From Aerococcus mictus (GTDB lineage: Bacteria; Bacillota; Bacilli; Lactobacillales; Aerococcaceae): a stretch of 64,000 nt of DNA. The position numbers and the translations under genes are program-made. Under the pieces are notes generated by a model. It searched no databases, was not told the DNA's origin, and worked only from the letters and a program-made list of their open reading frames with translations. Positions 47,931 to 55,790 of this stretch are shown piece by piece (positions within the stretch are counted from its first letter, which is position 1; each line of letters opens with the position of its first letter). Location of the stretch: contig NZ_CP132985.1 in NCBI RefSeq assembly GCF_003286595.3, forward strand, positions 1,054,001 through 1,118,000, read 5' to 3'.

Positions 47931-50714
47931 ATGTCATTTTATAAAGTTGGAATAGGCGATGATGCCTGGGATTTAGTCGATGCTTATGAAGCGGCAAGCA
48001 ATGGTGATACCATCGAATTTGAGCCAGATTATTATATTGATCAAGCATATATAGCAGGCTTAAATATAAAGAAATCGCTTAATTTTGTAGGAAATATTTT
48101 GCCTAAAAGTGATGGGGGGCAATTATTCACTAGTGCTATTAAGGTACCAATTGCTGTTACTGACGGAGCGACAGTGACCTTTACTGACCTATGGTTTGAT
48201 CGTACCTATAGTGATTTTTCAGCAATTGGAGTTGAAAGTAATTCTAGTGCGATATTTAGTAATTGTATCGTCAATGATTCCGATACCGATCAAAATCAGG
48301 TTTTAATATATTGTGCAGAGAATTCTAATTTGACTATGACAGATTGTGCTACTTATCCTCAAAACTCAGATTTAAAAAAATCAATAAAGCTTATTGATTC
48401 TCAAGGAACATTTTGTAATTCGACTTTTTATTCGGCTTCATTTTTCCAAGGATCTGAAATAAATATTTCAAATTGTACAATTATAAACTATGGAATGAAT
48501 GTAATTATTTCGGAATTTTCCAAATTAAATATCAAGCAGTCTCATATCGAAGGCGGAAGTATTGAAAGTGGTTATCCTGCCTGTAGTATAAAAAATTCGT
48601 CTGTAACAGTGAGTTCCTCATCGATTATTCAAGAAATTACGAGCAGTGAAAGCCATGCTTGGGCTGTCCAAGCTCAAGAAGGATCAAATCTAAGTTTTTC
48701 GGATTCTTCAGTGAGTGCTATCAATATATACGATTCCAAATTGTTTATGAATTCTGTGGAAATCGTTTATTACTTAGGAATCCATGAATCATCACTAGTC
48801 AGATTTCAACATATTGTTGACTTGCAAGGAAAATGTAGTGAGTTACTTGATTTGTATATTGGCGGTAACTCAGCCTTGATTGCTGACGAGTTAAAATTGA
48901 ATAGGATAATTGATCCAAATGTTCGAGTAATTCAAGACTCACACCTATATATCAAACAGTTAAGCTATGATCAAGGAAAAGTAGACGATCTTAATTTTGA
49001 AGTTGATGAAACGAGTTATTTCAATTTATTAGCTGAAAATCAAGGGCTAACTGAAGATAAACAAGTTCCGCAAAATCAAAAAGAAGTAGAGAGAAATCCT
49101 CAAGCATCGATGGAGAAACTAAAAAATTTAGTCGGGCTCACTAAGGTCAAAGAAGAAATCAAAAAAATGATTCGGATGGTGGAATTCAATAAGCACCGAA
49201 TAGCTAAGGGACTTAAGCCCCAAAAGGTTGTCCTGCATTCCGTTTTTATGGGAAATCCTGGAACAGGAAAAACAACATTGGCTCGAATCTTAGGGGAAGT
49301 CCTATTTGACTACGGCATATTTAAGGGTGATGAATTGAAATTCATCGAAGTAAAAGAGGCAGACCTTATTTCTGGTTATGTGGGACAAACTGCTATTCAA
49401 ACACAAAATATTTTAGACCAAGCTAAGGGCGGAATCCTTTTTATTGATGAAGCCTACACTTTGAATAAGAAAGACGCTAGTGTCAATCATGGGCAGGAAG
49501 CGATTAATACGATTTTAACCTTCATGGAAGATAACCGTGATGATACGATGATTATTTTTGCGGGTTATACGAAAGAAATGGAACAGTTTCTGAAGACCAA
49601 CCCGGGCTTAAAATCAAGGGTACCTAACACCTTCCTCTTTGAGGACTATACAGCTGATGAAATAGTTTCCATGGGAGAGAAGCAGTTAAAGGCAAATGAT
49701 TATCTATTAGAAGATTGCGATTATTATAAGCGTAATGTTTCCAGGGTATACAATGCCTCGCTGGATCGAAGTAATGGACGCTGGATACGTAACTTTAATG
49801 AAAAACTCTATAAGGCCTTGGCTGATCGTTGCTATAAAAATGAACAATTTGAAGATTTAAATACCATCACCAATCAAGATATTGATGAAGTCCTAGGTAA
49901 ACATGCCAGTTATGAAGTTAAAACTGGAAAGGATGCCTTTGACTCCTTAAATGAATTGATCGGACTGGCAAAAGTTAAACAGCAAATTTCAGATTTTGTC
50001 CATTTAGCAGAATTAAATCGTCGACGTGAAGAAGAAAATGGTGGAGAAGCCAAGTTCACCCTACACTCGCTCTTCTTAGGAAATCCAGGGACAGGAAAGA
50101 CGACTGTTGCTCGTATTCTAGGTGAAATTTTCTATCAAAAGGGAATTATCGCTCAAAAGAAATTTATCGAAGTGTCGAGGAGTGATCTTGTCGCTGGCTA
50201 TGTGGGCCAAACCTCCTTAAAAACGAGAGAAGTTTTGGAATCCGCTTTAGGTGGGGTCCTCTTTATTGACGAAGCTTATTCACTAGCCAATAGTAATGAT
50301 AATTTTGGTCAGGAAGCTATCAATGAGATCCTTAAATTTATGGAAGACCACCGTCAAGATATTATCATTGTTTTAGCGGGTTATACCAAGGAAATGAATA
50401 CATTTTTAAGTACTAACTCTGGCTTAACTAGCCGTATTCCAAATGTTTTTGATTTTGAAGATTACTCTGAAGATGAGATTGTAGAAATCGGTCGTTTGGG
50501 ATTGAGCAAGCAAAGTTACACGTTCAATGAATCGCTTTATGGAGAGATCATTAAAAAAGCTTATGCAGGCTCGAATGACCATAGCAATGGTCGCTGGATC
50601 AGAAATGTTAATGAGCGCTTGATTAAGCACCTATCCAGTCGAGTAGCAAATGACCCGCAAGCAGATATTAACCAAATCACCGATGAGGATATTTTAAAAT
50701 TATTGGAGGACTAA
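47931..50714 (+). CDS. Beta-helix plus tandem CbxX/SpoVK-type AAA ATPase
   Basis: A 927-residue protein with three parts. Residues about 1-365 have no signal peptide and show repeated short strands rich in Ser, Asn, Ile and Val (FSNCIVNDS, LTMTDCATYP, ISNCTIINYG), as in right-handed parallel beta-helix (pectate-lyase-like) folds. Two CbxX/CfqX-type AAA domains follow: Walker A GNPGTGKTT at 441-449 and 717-725, Walker B GGILFIDEAYTL and GGVLFIDEAYSL, each with a SGRW/NGRWIRN stretch downstream. EccA of type VII secretion and SpoVK have the same AAA type. The next gene starts 3 bases later. Function is unknown; a cytosolic remodelling ATPase with a beta-helix recognition arm is my inference. 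Confidence 0.85.
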   Translation: MSFYKVGIGDDAWDLVDAYEAASNGDTIEFEPDYYIDQAYIAGLNIKKSLNFVGNILPKSDGGQLFTSAIKVPIAVTDGATVTFTDLWFDRTYSDFSAIGVESNSSAIFSNCIVNDSDTDQNQVLIYCAENSNLTMTDCATYPQNSDLKKSIKLIDSQGTFCNSTFYSASFFQGSEINISNCTIINYGMNVIISEFSKLNIKQSHIEGGSIESGYPACSIKNSSVTVSSSSIIQEITSSESHAWAVQAQEGSNLSFSDSSVSAINIYDSKLFMNSVEIVYYLGIHESSLVRFQHIVDLQGKCSELLDLYIGGNSALIADELKLNRIIDPNVRVIQDSHLYIKQLSYDQGKVDDLNFEVDETSYFNLLAENQGLTEDKQVPQNQKEVERNPQASMEKLKNLVGLTKVKEEIKKMIRMVEFNKHRIAKGLKPQKVVLHSVFMGNPGTGKTTLARILGEVLFDYGIFKGDELKFIEVKEADLISGYVGQTAIQTQNILDQAKGGILFIDEAYTLNKKDASVNHGQEAINTILTFMEDNRDDTMIIFAGYTKEMEQFLKTNPGLKSRVPNTFLFEDYTADEIVSMGEKQLKANDYLLEDCDYYKRNVSRVYNASLDRSNGRWIRNFNEKLYKALADRCYKNEQFEDLNTITNQDIDEVLGKHASYEVKTGKDAFDSLNELIGLAKVKQQISDFVHLAELNRRREEENGGEAKFTLHSLFLGNPGTGKTTVARILGEIFYQKGIIAQKKFIEVSRSDLVAGYVGQTSLKTREVLESALGGVLFIDEAYSLANSNDNFGQEAINEILKFMEDHRQDIIIVLAGYTKEMNTFLSTNSGLTSRIPNVFDFEDYSEDEIVEIGRLGLSKQSYTFNESLYGEIIKKAYAGSNDHSNGRWIRNVNERLIKHLSSRVANDPQADINQITDEDILKLLED

Positions 50715-50717
50715 AAT

Positions 50718-51344
50718 ATGACAGATAAAGACTATGTTCAACCACCAAAAAAAGATTTTACTGCAAATAAGGAATATGTTCAGCCATCGAAAAAAGATAA
50801 GCTAGTAGATAAAGACTACGTTCAACCACCCAAAAAGGATGAGCTGTTTACAAATTCAACGAATAATGAAAATATCTATGAAAGTTCCAATAGTAATGAG
50901 CAAACATTAGAAGCTCAGGATAAAGGTGAATCCTTTTTACAATCCATTAAATACCATCTTACTCCTGAATTTAGGGAGGAATATAACGTTCGACGCTTTT
51001 TTGGTTGTCTCATGGTGTTTTTTACTTTGTTCGGTGGGAGCGGCGCTACTTTATTTAGTTTAGGGGGCCTATTTACCTTAGTCTGGACATTTTTGGCTTG
51101 GGAATTTTGGCATTATTCTTTCTGGAGTTACAATCGGGGATTTATTAATAACTTTTTACAGAATATTGTTTATTTTGGCTCTTTCTCTTCATTGCTTGGG
51201 CGAGCTATTCTTCAAAACTTCCTGGTTCTTTTATGGGTCTCTTTTATCGCCCCTATCTCTGGATTTCTCGCCTGGCGGCAAGCAGTTAGACATGATAGAG
51301 CTTTAACGCTAGATAATGAGAGAACAAGAGTCTGGAAAGATTAA
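50718..51344 (+). CDS. Membrane protein with three YVQPPKKD-type N-terminal repeats
   Basis: A 208-residue protein. Its N-terminus carries three copies of [DN]K[DE]YVQP[PS]KKD, with the Tyr at residues 6, 20 and 34, an exact 14-residue spacing. A polar linker (about 42-90) leads to hydrophobic segments between about 98 and 185 that can form three or four membrane passes. There is no signal peptide, so the repeats are probably cytosolic. It lies 3 bases after the AAA gene and is likely its partner or substrate. I do not recognise the family; short Tyr-Val-Gln-Pro repeats in other proteins act as docking or sorting tags. Confidence 0.8.
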   Translation: MTDKDYVQPPKKDFTANKEYVQPSKKDKLVDKDYVQPPKKDELFTNSTNNENIYESSNSNEQTLEAQDKGESFLQSIKYHLTPEFREEYNVRRFFGCLMVFFTLFGGSGATLFSLGGLFTLVWTFLAWEFWHYSFWSYNRGFINNFLQNIVYFGSFSSLLGRAILQNFLVLLWVSFIAPISGFLAWRQAVRHDRALTLDNERTRVWKD

Positions 51345-51525
51345 ATTAAAAGTGATTTTTTAAAAAGAATTTTGATTAGTTAGTCAGATCTCAATGTCAC
51401 TAACTAGCAAGTCGCTTTGAAGCACACTGTTTGGTGTAAAATCAAAGGTAAGTCTATTAACCGATTCATTTCAAGGATAATTACTTATTTTTAATTTAAG
51501 TAGTCAACTTAATAGAAGTAGAGTC
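51345..51525. other. Spacer after the AAA operon
   Basis: AT-rich, with no open frame of note. It ends in the terminator at 51526. Confidence 0.5.
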
Positions 51526-51553
51526 AAGCTGGACTTAAGGTCCGGCTTTTTTT
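51526..51553 (+). terminator. Terminator of the AAA/beta-helix operon
   Basis: AAGCTGGAC 51526-51534 pairs with GTCCGGCTT 51540-51548 (one G-U), followed by a T run. It is 180 bases from the last gene. Confidence 0.88.
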
Positions 51554-51653
51554 AATTAACTATGTTTTAGAACTTACTTTTATTTGAAAATTAATCCCTT
51601 TAAAATTTAAAACTTTTATTAATGCTTAAGCCGATGATTTGGGGCTTTCACGA

Positions 51654-51686
51654 CTTCGTGTGGAGATTATTTTTTCTGACACGAAG
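51654..51686. repeat. Eight-base inverted repeat in spacer
   Basis: CTTCGTGT 51654-51661 and ACACGAAG 51679-51686 are perfectly complementary around a 17-base AT-rich loop that contains a T6 run. There is no T-tract after the second arm. It is the only other structure between the terminator at 51526 and the promoter at 51741. Confidence 0.5.
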
Positions 51687-51740
51687 CTGGCTTTGTCTCA
51701 ATAAATTTCAAATTGTTTGAATATTAAAACAAGAAAGTCG

Positions 51741-51769
51741 TTGACATTTATCAATTTCCTGCTTATGAT
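51741..51769 (+). promoter_or_regulatory. Sigma-A promoter of the second aromatic-type ABC operon
   Basis: TTGACA 51741-51746 and TATGAT 51764-51769 with a 17-base spacer. Transcription would start near 51776, about 26 bases before the leader start codon, almost the same distance as in copy 1. Confidence 0.85.
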
Positions 51770-51801
51770 GAATGTATCTTAATAAAAAGGACGTAAGAGA
51801 A

Positions 51802-51885
51802 ATGTTAGCAATCCAATTCAATTCGCATATGGTTTTATCTTTAGATATCACCACTAATACATATTACTATAGCTATTTTAGATAA
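51802..51885 (+). CDS. Leader peptide 2, aromatic-rich, of the attenuator
   Basis: A 27-codon open frame from ATG 51802, with AAAAAGGA about 15 bases upstream. It opens MLAIQFNSHM and ends TYYYSYFR followed by TAA. The last eight codons include four Tyr and one Phe. The ending SYFR-stop and the codons used for it (AGC TAT TTT AGA) are identical to leader 1, while the N-terminal halves differ completely. That pattern indicates selection on the codons next to the hairpins. The ribosome binding site spacing is longer than ideal, so translation may be weak. Confidence 0.75.
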   Translation: MLAIQFNSHMVLSLDITTNTYYYSYFR

Positions 51886-52067
51886 TGTTTGTAGCTGTGA
51901 CACTATCATAGATACAAACAAACGCAAGTTTTTGTATCTATGATGGCTACAGTTTTTATGTGTTCAAGCCATCTGGAATGATAAATTCTAATGGCTTGAG
52001 GCGAATTCTTTTGGAATACACTCTCAAAAGGTTCAATTAGTTTTTATCGAAACTAATTGAACCTTTT
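51870..52067 (+). promoter_or_regulatory. Attenuator with cascade of alternative hairpins, copy 2
   Basis: The pairings match copy 1 in order: TAGCTAT 51870-51876 (Ser-Tyr codons) with ATGGCTA 51943-51949; a 14-bp hairpin 51905-51918/51931-51944 with an inner AAC-GCAA-GTT loop; GATGGCT 51942-51948 with AGCCATC 51967-51973; TCAAGCCAT 51964-51972 with ATGGCTTGA 51991-51999; and a perfect 18-bp terminator. The antiterminator (CTAAT 51988-51992 with ATTAG 52036-52040, plus TTGAG with CTCAA) is weaker. There is no TGGNACC element. Sequence between the conserved blocks differs from copy 1, yet the complementarity is kept. Confidence 0.75.
52026..52067 (+). terminator. Attenuation terminator ahead of second ABC operon
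   Basis: Arms 52026-52043 and 52050-52067 are perfectly complementary over 18 bases, with the T-run inside the 3' arm and just beyond it. It lies 73 bases before the substrate-binding protein gene. Confidence 0.92.
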
Positions 52068-52140
52068 TTGTTTTTATTAAGACTGTGTTGTTAGAAATAA
52101 AGAAAATAGTGATTTTAGACATTAGAAAGAGGAGATTAGG

Positions 52141-53094
52141 ATGAAAAAACAAGTGATGAAAATAATGAGCTTAGGAGCATTAGCTCTTGGACTAATGGGT
52201 TGTGGCCAAGGGAAAGAGAACGATCAAAAAGAAATTGGCATCATTCAATACGCAGAACACCAAGCACTGAATGATTCCCATGAAGGTTTCCTAGAAGGAT
52301 TGGCTGAAGGCGGCTTAAAAGATGGAGAAAAGATTAAAGTCGACTACCAAAATGCCCAAGCAGACCAATCCAATCTCAATAGCATTGCTCAGGGGATGAA
52401 AGGACGAAAAGATCTCGTCTTTACAATTGCTACGCCCGCTGCTCAAGCAGCACTCAATGCTGATAAGGAAACGCCTACTTTATTTACCGCAGTCACCGAT
52501 CCTGAAGCGGCTAATCTAGTTAAATCAAACGATCATCCAGGGACCAATGCTAGTGGGACTAGTGACAGAGCTCCCGTTGAAAAAGCGGTCGACTTGCTCT
52601 TGAAGATTAACCCAGAAATGAAGACAGTCGGCATGCCTTACAATTCAAGCGAGGTCAATTCTGAAATTCAATTTACTGCCTTTAAAGAATACGCTGAAAG
52701 TAAAGGTCTAAAGGTCGAAGCTCAAACGGTAACCACAAGCAATGAAGTGCAATCTGCAATCACTGCTTTAGCTAAAAAGGTAGATGGTATTTGCTTACCG
52801 ACTGATAATACCATTGCCCAAACCATTCCTACTATCGGTAAAGTAGTAAAAGAAGAAAAAGTTCCAACAATTGGCGCAGAAAGTGCTCATATTGAGGGTT
52901 GTCTTGCGACCTACGGAGTTAATTTCAAACTTTTGGGCCGTCAAACTGCTGAAATGGCCCTTAAAATTTTAGAAGAGGGGGCTGATATTAGTGAGATGCC
53001 AGTAGAAAAAGCTAATGAATTCGAATTACAAGTGAATGAAGAAATGGCAAGCGCACTTGGAATTGATACCGAGCAGCTGAAGAAGGGAGAATAG
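52141..53094 (+). CDS. ABC transporter substrate-binding lipoprotein, paralogue 2
   Basis: A 317-residue lipoprotein with a lipobox ending LMGC (Cys at about 21) and the same binding fold as the protein at 8705. The shared blocks run throughout: IGIIQYxEH, ATPAAQAxLNxDKETP, LFTAVTDP, YNSSEVNSE, LPTDNTIA and TIGKV. The differences are spread over the length, so this is an old duplication rather than a recent copy. The start is ATG 52141 after GAGGAG. It would deliver the substrate, likely an aromatic amino acid given the leader, to the permease four bases downstream. Confidence 0.88.
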   Translation: MKKQVMKIMSLGALALGLMGCGQGKENDQKEIGIIQYAEHQALNDSHEGFLEGLAEGGLKDGEKIKVDYQNAQADQSNLNSIAQGMKGRKDLVFTIATPAAQAALNADKETPTLFTAVTDPEAANLVKSNDHPGTNASGTSDRAPVEKAVDLLLKINPEMKTVGMPYNSSEVNSEIQFTAFKEYAESKGLKVEAQTVTTSNEVQSAITALAKKVDGICLPTDNTIAQTIPTIGKVVKEEKVPTIGAESAHIEGCLATYGVNFKLLGRQTAEMALKILEEGADISEMPVEKANEFELQVNEEMASALGIDTEQLKKGE

Positions 53095-53098
53095 AATA

Positions 53099-53989
53099 AT
53101 GGCCATCATTATTTCTAGTATTTCACAGGGCTTGATGTGGACTATCTTAGCCTTTGGGGTTTATTTAAGCTTTCGCATCTTAGATATTGCTGATATGTCT
53201 GCTGAGGGAAGCTTTCCTCTCGGGGCAGCGGTATGTGCCAAGCTGATTGTTTCGGGTTGGCATCCCTTATTAGCTACCTTGCTCGCTTTCCTTGCTGGTA
53301 TGCTGGCAGGAGCAGTGAACGGTTTTATGATTAATAAGATGCATATTCCAGCCTTATTATCAGGGATTCTAACCATGACCGGACTCTACTCAGTAAATAT
53401 CCGCATCATGGGTCAAGCTAATACTCCCTTATTAGGTGAAGCCAACCTAATGGATAGCCTTTATAATCTGGGCTTTAATTCCACAGCTGCTTCCTTAACC
53501 ATCAGCTTGATTTTCGTCATTTTAGTGATCTTTATTTTGGTTGTATTTATGAATACTGAGTATGGTTTAAGTCTAAGGGCGACCGGGGATAATCCCCTTA
53601 TGGCGGAAGCCAATGGTATTCGAACTGATCAAATGAAATTAGTTGGCCTGATGATTTCAAACGGTTTGATCGCTTTGTCCGGTGCGATTATCTGTCAAAA
53701 TAATGGTTATGCGGACATTGCCATGGGGACAGGAACCATTGTTATTGGCTTAGCAGCAGTAATTATAGGCGAGGTTATTTGTCGAAATTTAAGCTTCGGT
53801 AAACGCTTAGTAACGATTGCTATTGGGGCAGTCATTTATCGCTTAATTATTGACTTTATCATGCAACAGCAAGTCATTCCTGTCTTACCAAGTGATATAA
53901 AAATCTTATCCTCCTTAACCCTAGCGATTATCCTCTTTGCTCCTTATGCCAAGAGTCAAATCGAGCACAAGACAAAACAAAAACAGTAG
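53099..53989 (+). CDS. ABC transporter permease, paralogue 2
   Basis: A 296-residue multi-pass permease that aligns end to end with the one at 9755, sharing DMSAEGSFPLGAAVCAKL, SGILTMTGLYSVNIRIMGQANTPLLGE, NPLMAEANGIRTDQ and the closing VLPSDIKILS. It follows the lipoprotein gene by four bases, tighter than the 81-base gap in the first operon. It forms the channel of the second importer. Confidence 0.9.
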   Translation: MAIIISSISQGLMWTILAFGVYLSFRILDIADMSAEGSFPLGAAVCAKLIVSGWHPLLATLLAFLAGMLAGAVNGFMINKMHIPALLSGILTMTGLYSVNIRIMGQANTPLLGEANLMDSLYNLGFNSTAASLTISLIFVILVIFILVVFMNTEYGLSLRATGDNPLMAEANGIRTDQMKLVGLMISNGLIALSGAIICQNNGYADIAMGTGTIVIGLAAVIIGEVICRNLSFGKRLVTIAIGAVIYRLIIDFIMQQQVIPVLPSDIKILSSLTLAIILFAPYAKSQIEHKTKQKQ

Positions 53990-54002
53990 AAAGGTGGTTA
54001 CT

Positions 54003-54812
54003 ATGTCAGAATTATTGAAATTAAAGCAGGTAAACAAAGTTTTTAATATGAATAGTGCTAATGAAAATCATGTGATCAAAGACTTTAATTTGACTATTCA
54101 TGAAGGGGAATTTGTTTGTGTGATTGGATCCAATGGGGCGGGAAAATCAACTCTATTAAACTTAATTGCTGGAACCCATCCTGTGACTTCTGGGCAGATC
54201 TTTTTAAAGGGAAAAGAAATTACTCAAGATCCTGCCTTTAAACGTGCTGGTCAGATTAGTCGGGTTTTTCAAGACCCACAAATGGGCACTGCTCGCAACT
54301 TAACCATTGAAGAAAACCTCGCTATTGCTTATAAAAGAGGGGAGAAGCGGTCTTTTAATCTGGCGGTTACTGAAGAAATGCGGCAAGTTTTTCATAGAGA
54401 ATTAGGCCGAATGAATCTGGGTCTGGATCAACGCTTAACTACACCAGCTGCTAATTTATCAGGCGGGCAACGCCAGGTGTTAACCCTCTTGATGGCTATT
54501 TTGCAGAAGCCAGAACTTTTACTCCTGGATGAACATATTGCAGCTCTTGATCCTCGGACCAGTGCTATGGTTATGGACTTAACAGACCAATTAATTTCAG
54601 AACATCAATTAACCAGCTTAATGATTACTCATGATATGAACGACGCTTTAAGCTATGGAAATCGTTTAATTATGCTTCATGAAGGACGAATTGTGGTTGA
54701 TGTGAGTGGGGATGATAAAAGCAAGTTGTCAGTCGAAGATCTTATGGAGCTCTTTAAAAAGAGTGTTGGTGATCAATTAGTTAGTGATGAATTATTACTC
54801 AATACGAAGTAA
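54003..54812 (+). CDS. ABC transporter ATP-binding protein, paralogue 2
   Basis: A 269-residue ATPase starting at ATG 54003 behind AAGGTGG; the longer frame beginning at 53937 overlaps the permease gene and is not needed. It has Walker A GSNGAGKST, signature LSGGQRQVL, Walker B LLLLDEHIAALDP and MITHDMNDA. It is colinear with the protein at 10656 over the whole length. The operon ends at a bidirectional terminator. Confidence 0.93.
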   Translation: MSELLKLKQVNKVFNMNSANENHVIKDFNLTIHEGEFVCVIGSNGAGKSTLLNLIAGTHPVTSGQIFLKGKEITQDPAFKRAGQISRVFQDPQMGTARNLTIEENLAIAYKRGEKRSFNLAVTEEMRQVFHRELGRMNLGLDQRLTTPAANLSGGQRQVLTLLMAILQKPELLLLDEHIAALDPRTSAMVMDLTDQLISEHQLTSLMITHDMNDALSYGNRLIMLHEGRIVVDVSGDDKSKLSVEDLMELFKKSVGDQLVSDELLLNTK

Positions 54813-54830
54813 AAGAAGCCCATAAAGAAC

Positions 54831-54867
54831 AGCCCAGTGAATCGGTAACCAATCCACTGGGCTTTTT
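54831..54867. terminator. Terminator between ABC operon 2 and the RpiR gene
   Basis: AGCCCAGTG 54831-54839 pairs with CACTGGGCT 54855-54863, with inner AT pairs, followed by TTTT. It may also serve the minus-strand gene. Confidence 0.87.
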
Positions 54868-54882
54868 AGTATTGATTGCTTG

Positions 54883-55572
54883 TTATCTATCTAATCTTTT
54901 CAAGGAATCAGCGATTAATTCCTCAAAATAAATGAGTGTTAGGCCAAAAAAGACTTGGGCTTTATATTCCTTATACCGAAAAATAGAATAGGATTTGGTG
55001 TCAATTGTTAGTTGCGCATTTTTTTGTAGCTGACCACTTGGATTACCGGTAAATACCATATATTCTACACCGTTCTTATGAGCAAGCTGAGCTAAACGTA
55101 GGAGATATTCGGTCTCCCCAGAATGACTAATGAAAATAATAACGGCTTCCTCAGCAAAGGTTTTATTGATGAATTCCTCGTAAGTATTACTTATGGAGCG
55201 AAAGCCAAAAGTATTTAAGAGGTCAGACATATAATTGGCTAAGTGTAAGGAAAAGCCTAGACCCATAAAAATAAATAGCTTATCTTGATACTTTTCAATC
55301 ATTTGATAAAAAGCATCACCATAGCAATCGATGATTGATTGTTGGCTGACGTGCATTTCTTTTTCACGTTCTTGGTTAAATTGAAATAATAATTCACTAT
55401 AACCAGAGAAGTTCATTTTTTTGGCCAAATGGATAATGGTTGCCGGGGAAACATAGGCTTTTTCTGCTAGCTCGCGGATCGTAAGCTTAGCATCAGATTG
55501 GATTATATGCTTTAAAATATCAACTTCAGTGTCAGTTAAATGATATTTACTGATAATACGGTCTAATTTCAT
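54883..55572 (-). CDS. MurR/RpiR family transcriptional regulator
   Basis: A 229-residue regulator. The N-terminal helix-turn-helix (about 1-75) contains the recognition region TIRELAEKAYVSPATIIHLAKKMNFSGYSE. The C-terminal SIS domain (about 95-215) has IFISHSGETEYLLRLAQLAHKNG and binds a phosphosugar or similar ligand in other members. It is transcribed away from the flavoprotein/permease pair, with a 218-base shared region between, and most likely controls that pair. The ligand is unknown; a non-sugar signal is possible. Confidence 0.88.
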   Translation of the reverse strand: MKLDRIISKYHLTDTEVDILKHIIQSDAKLTIRELAEKAYVSPATIIHLAKKMNFSGYSELLFQFNQEREKEMHVSQQSIIDCYGDAFYQMIEKYQDKLFIFMGLGFSLHLANYMSDLLNTFGFRSISNTYEEFINKTFAEEAVIIFISHSGETEYLLRLAQLAHKNGVEYMVFTGNPSGQLQKNAQLTIDTKSYSIFRYKEYKAQVFFGLTLIYFEELIADSLKRLDR

Positions 55573-55678
55573 TTAATTACCTCATTATATTTATTAATAA
55601 ATTACATTATAACATTTTTACAAGAATCCTTGATAGCTATTACTTTAATCACTAATGGGTTATTTTCTATTTTGTTTA

Positions 55679-55707
55679 GTTTGAAATTGAACATGTTTAT
55701 ATTAACT
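55679..55707 (+). promoter_or_regulatory. Possible promoter in the divergent region
   Basis: TTGAAC and TAAAGT about 17 bases apart, near 55685-55713, are the best pair for the flavoprotein gene. The match is modest and positions are approximate. No clear operator repeat was found in the divergent region. Confidence 0.3.
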
Positions 55708-55790
55708 CCTAAAGTATAGTAACAGCTATTCTTAATATGTTATCCTTATCACGAACACAGGTTATCTATTTATTTTTAGGAGGTATAAAG

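Noticed and set aside
47863..48048. Minus-strand frame over the start of the AAA gene
   Set aside because: It overlaps the beta-helix coding sequence, lacks a ribosome site and has no recognisable features.
51654..51686. Terminator at the CTTCGTGT/ACACGAAG repeat
   Set aside because: The T run lies in the loop, not after the stem, so it does not fit an intrinsic terminator in either direction.
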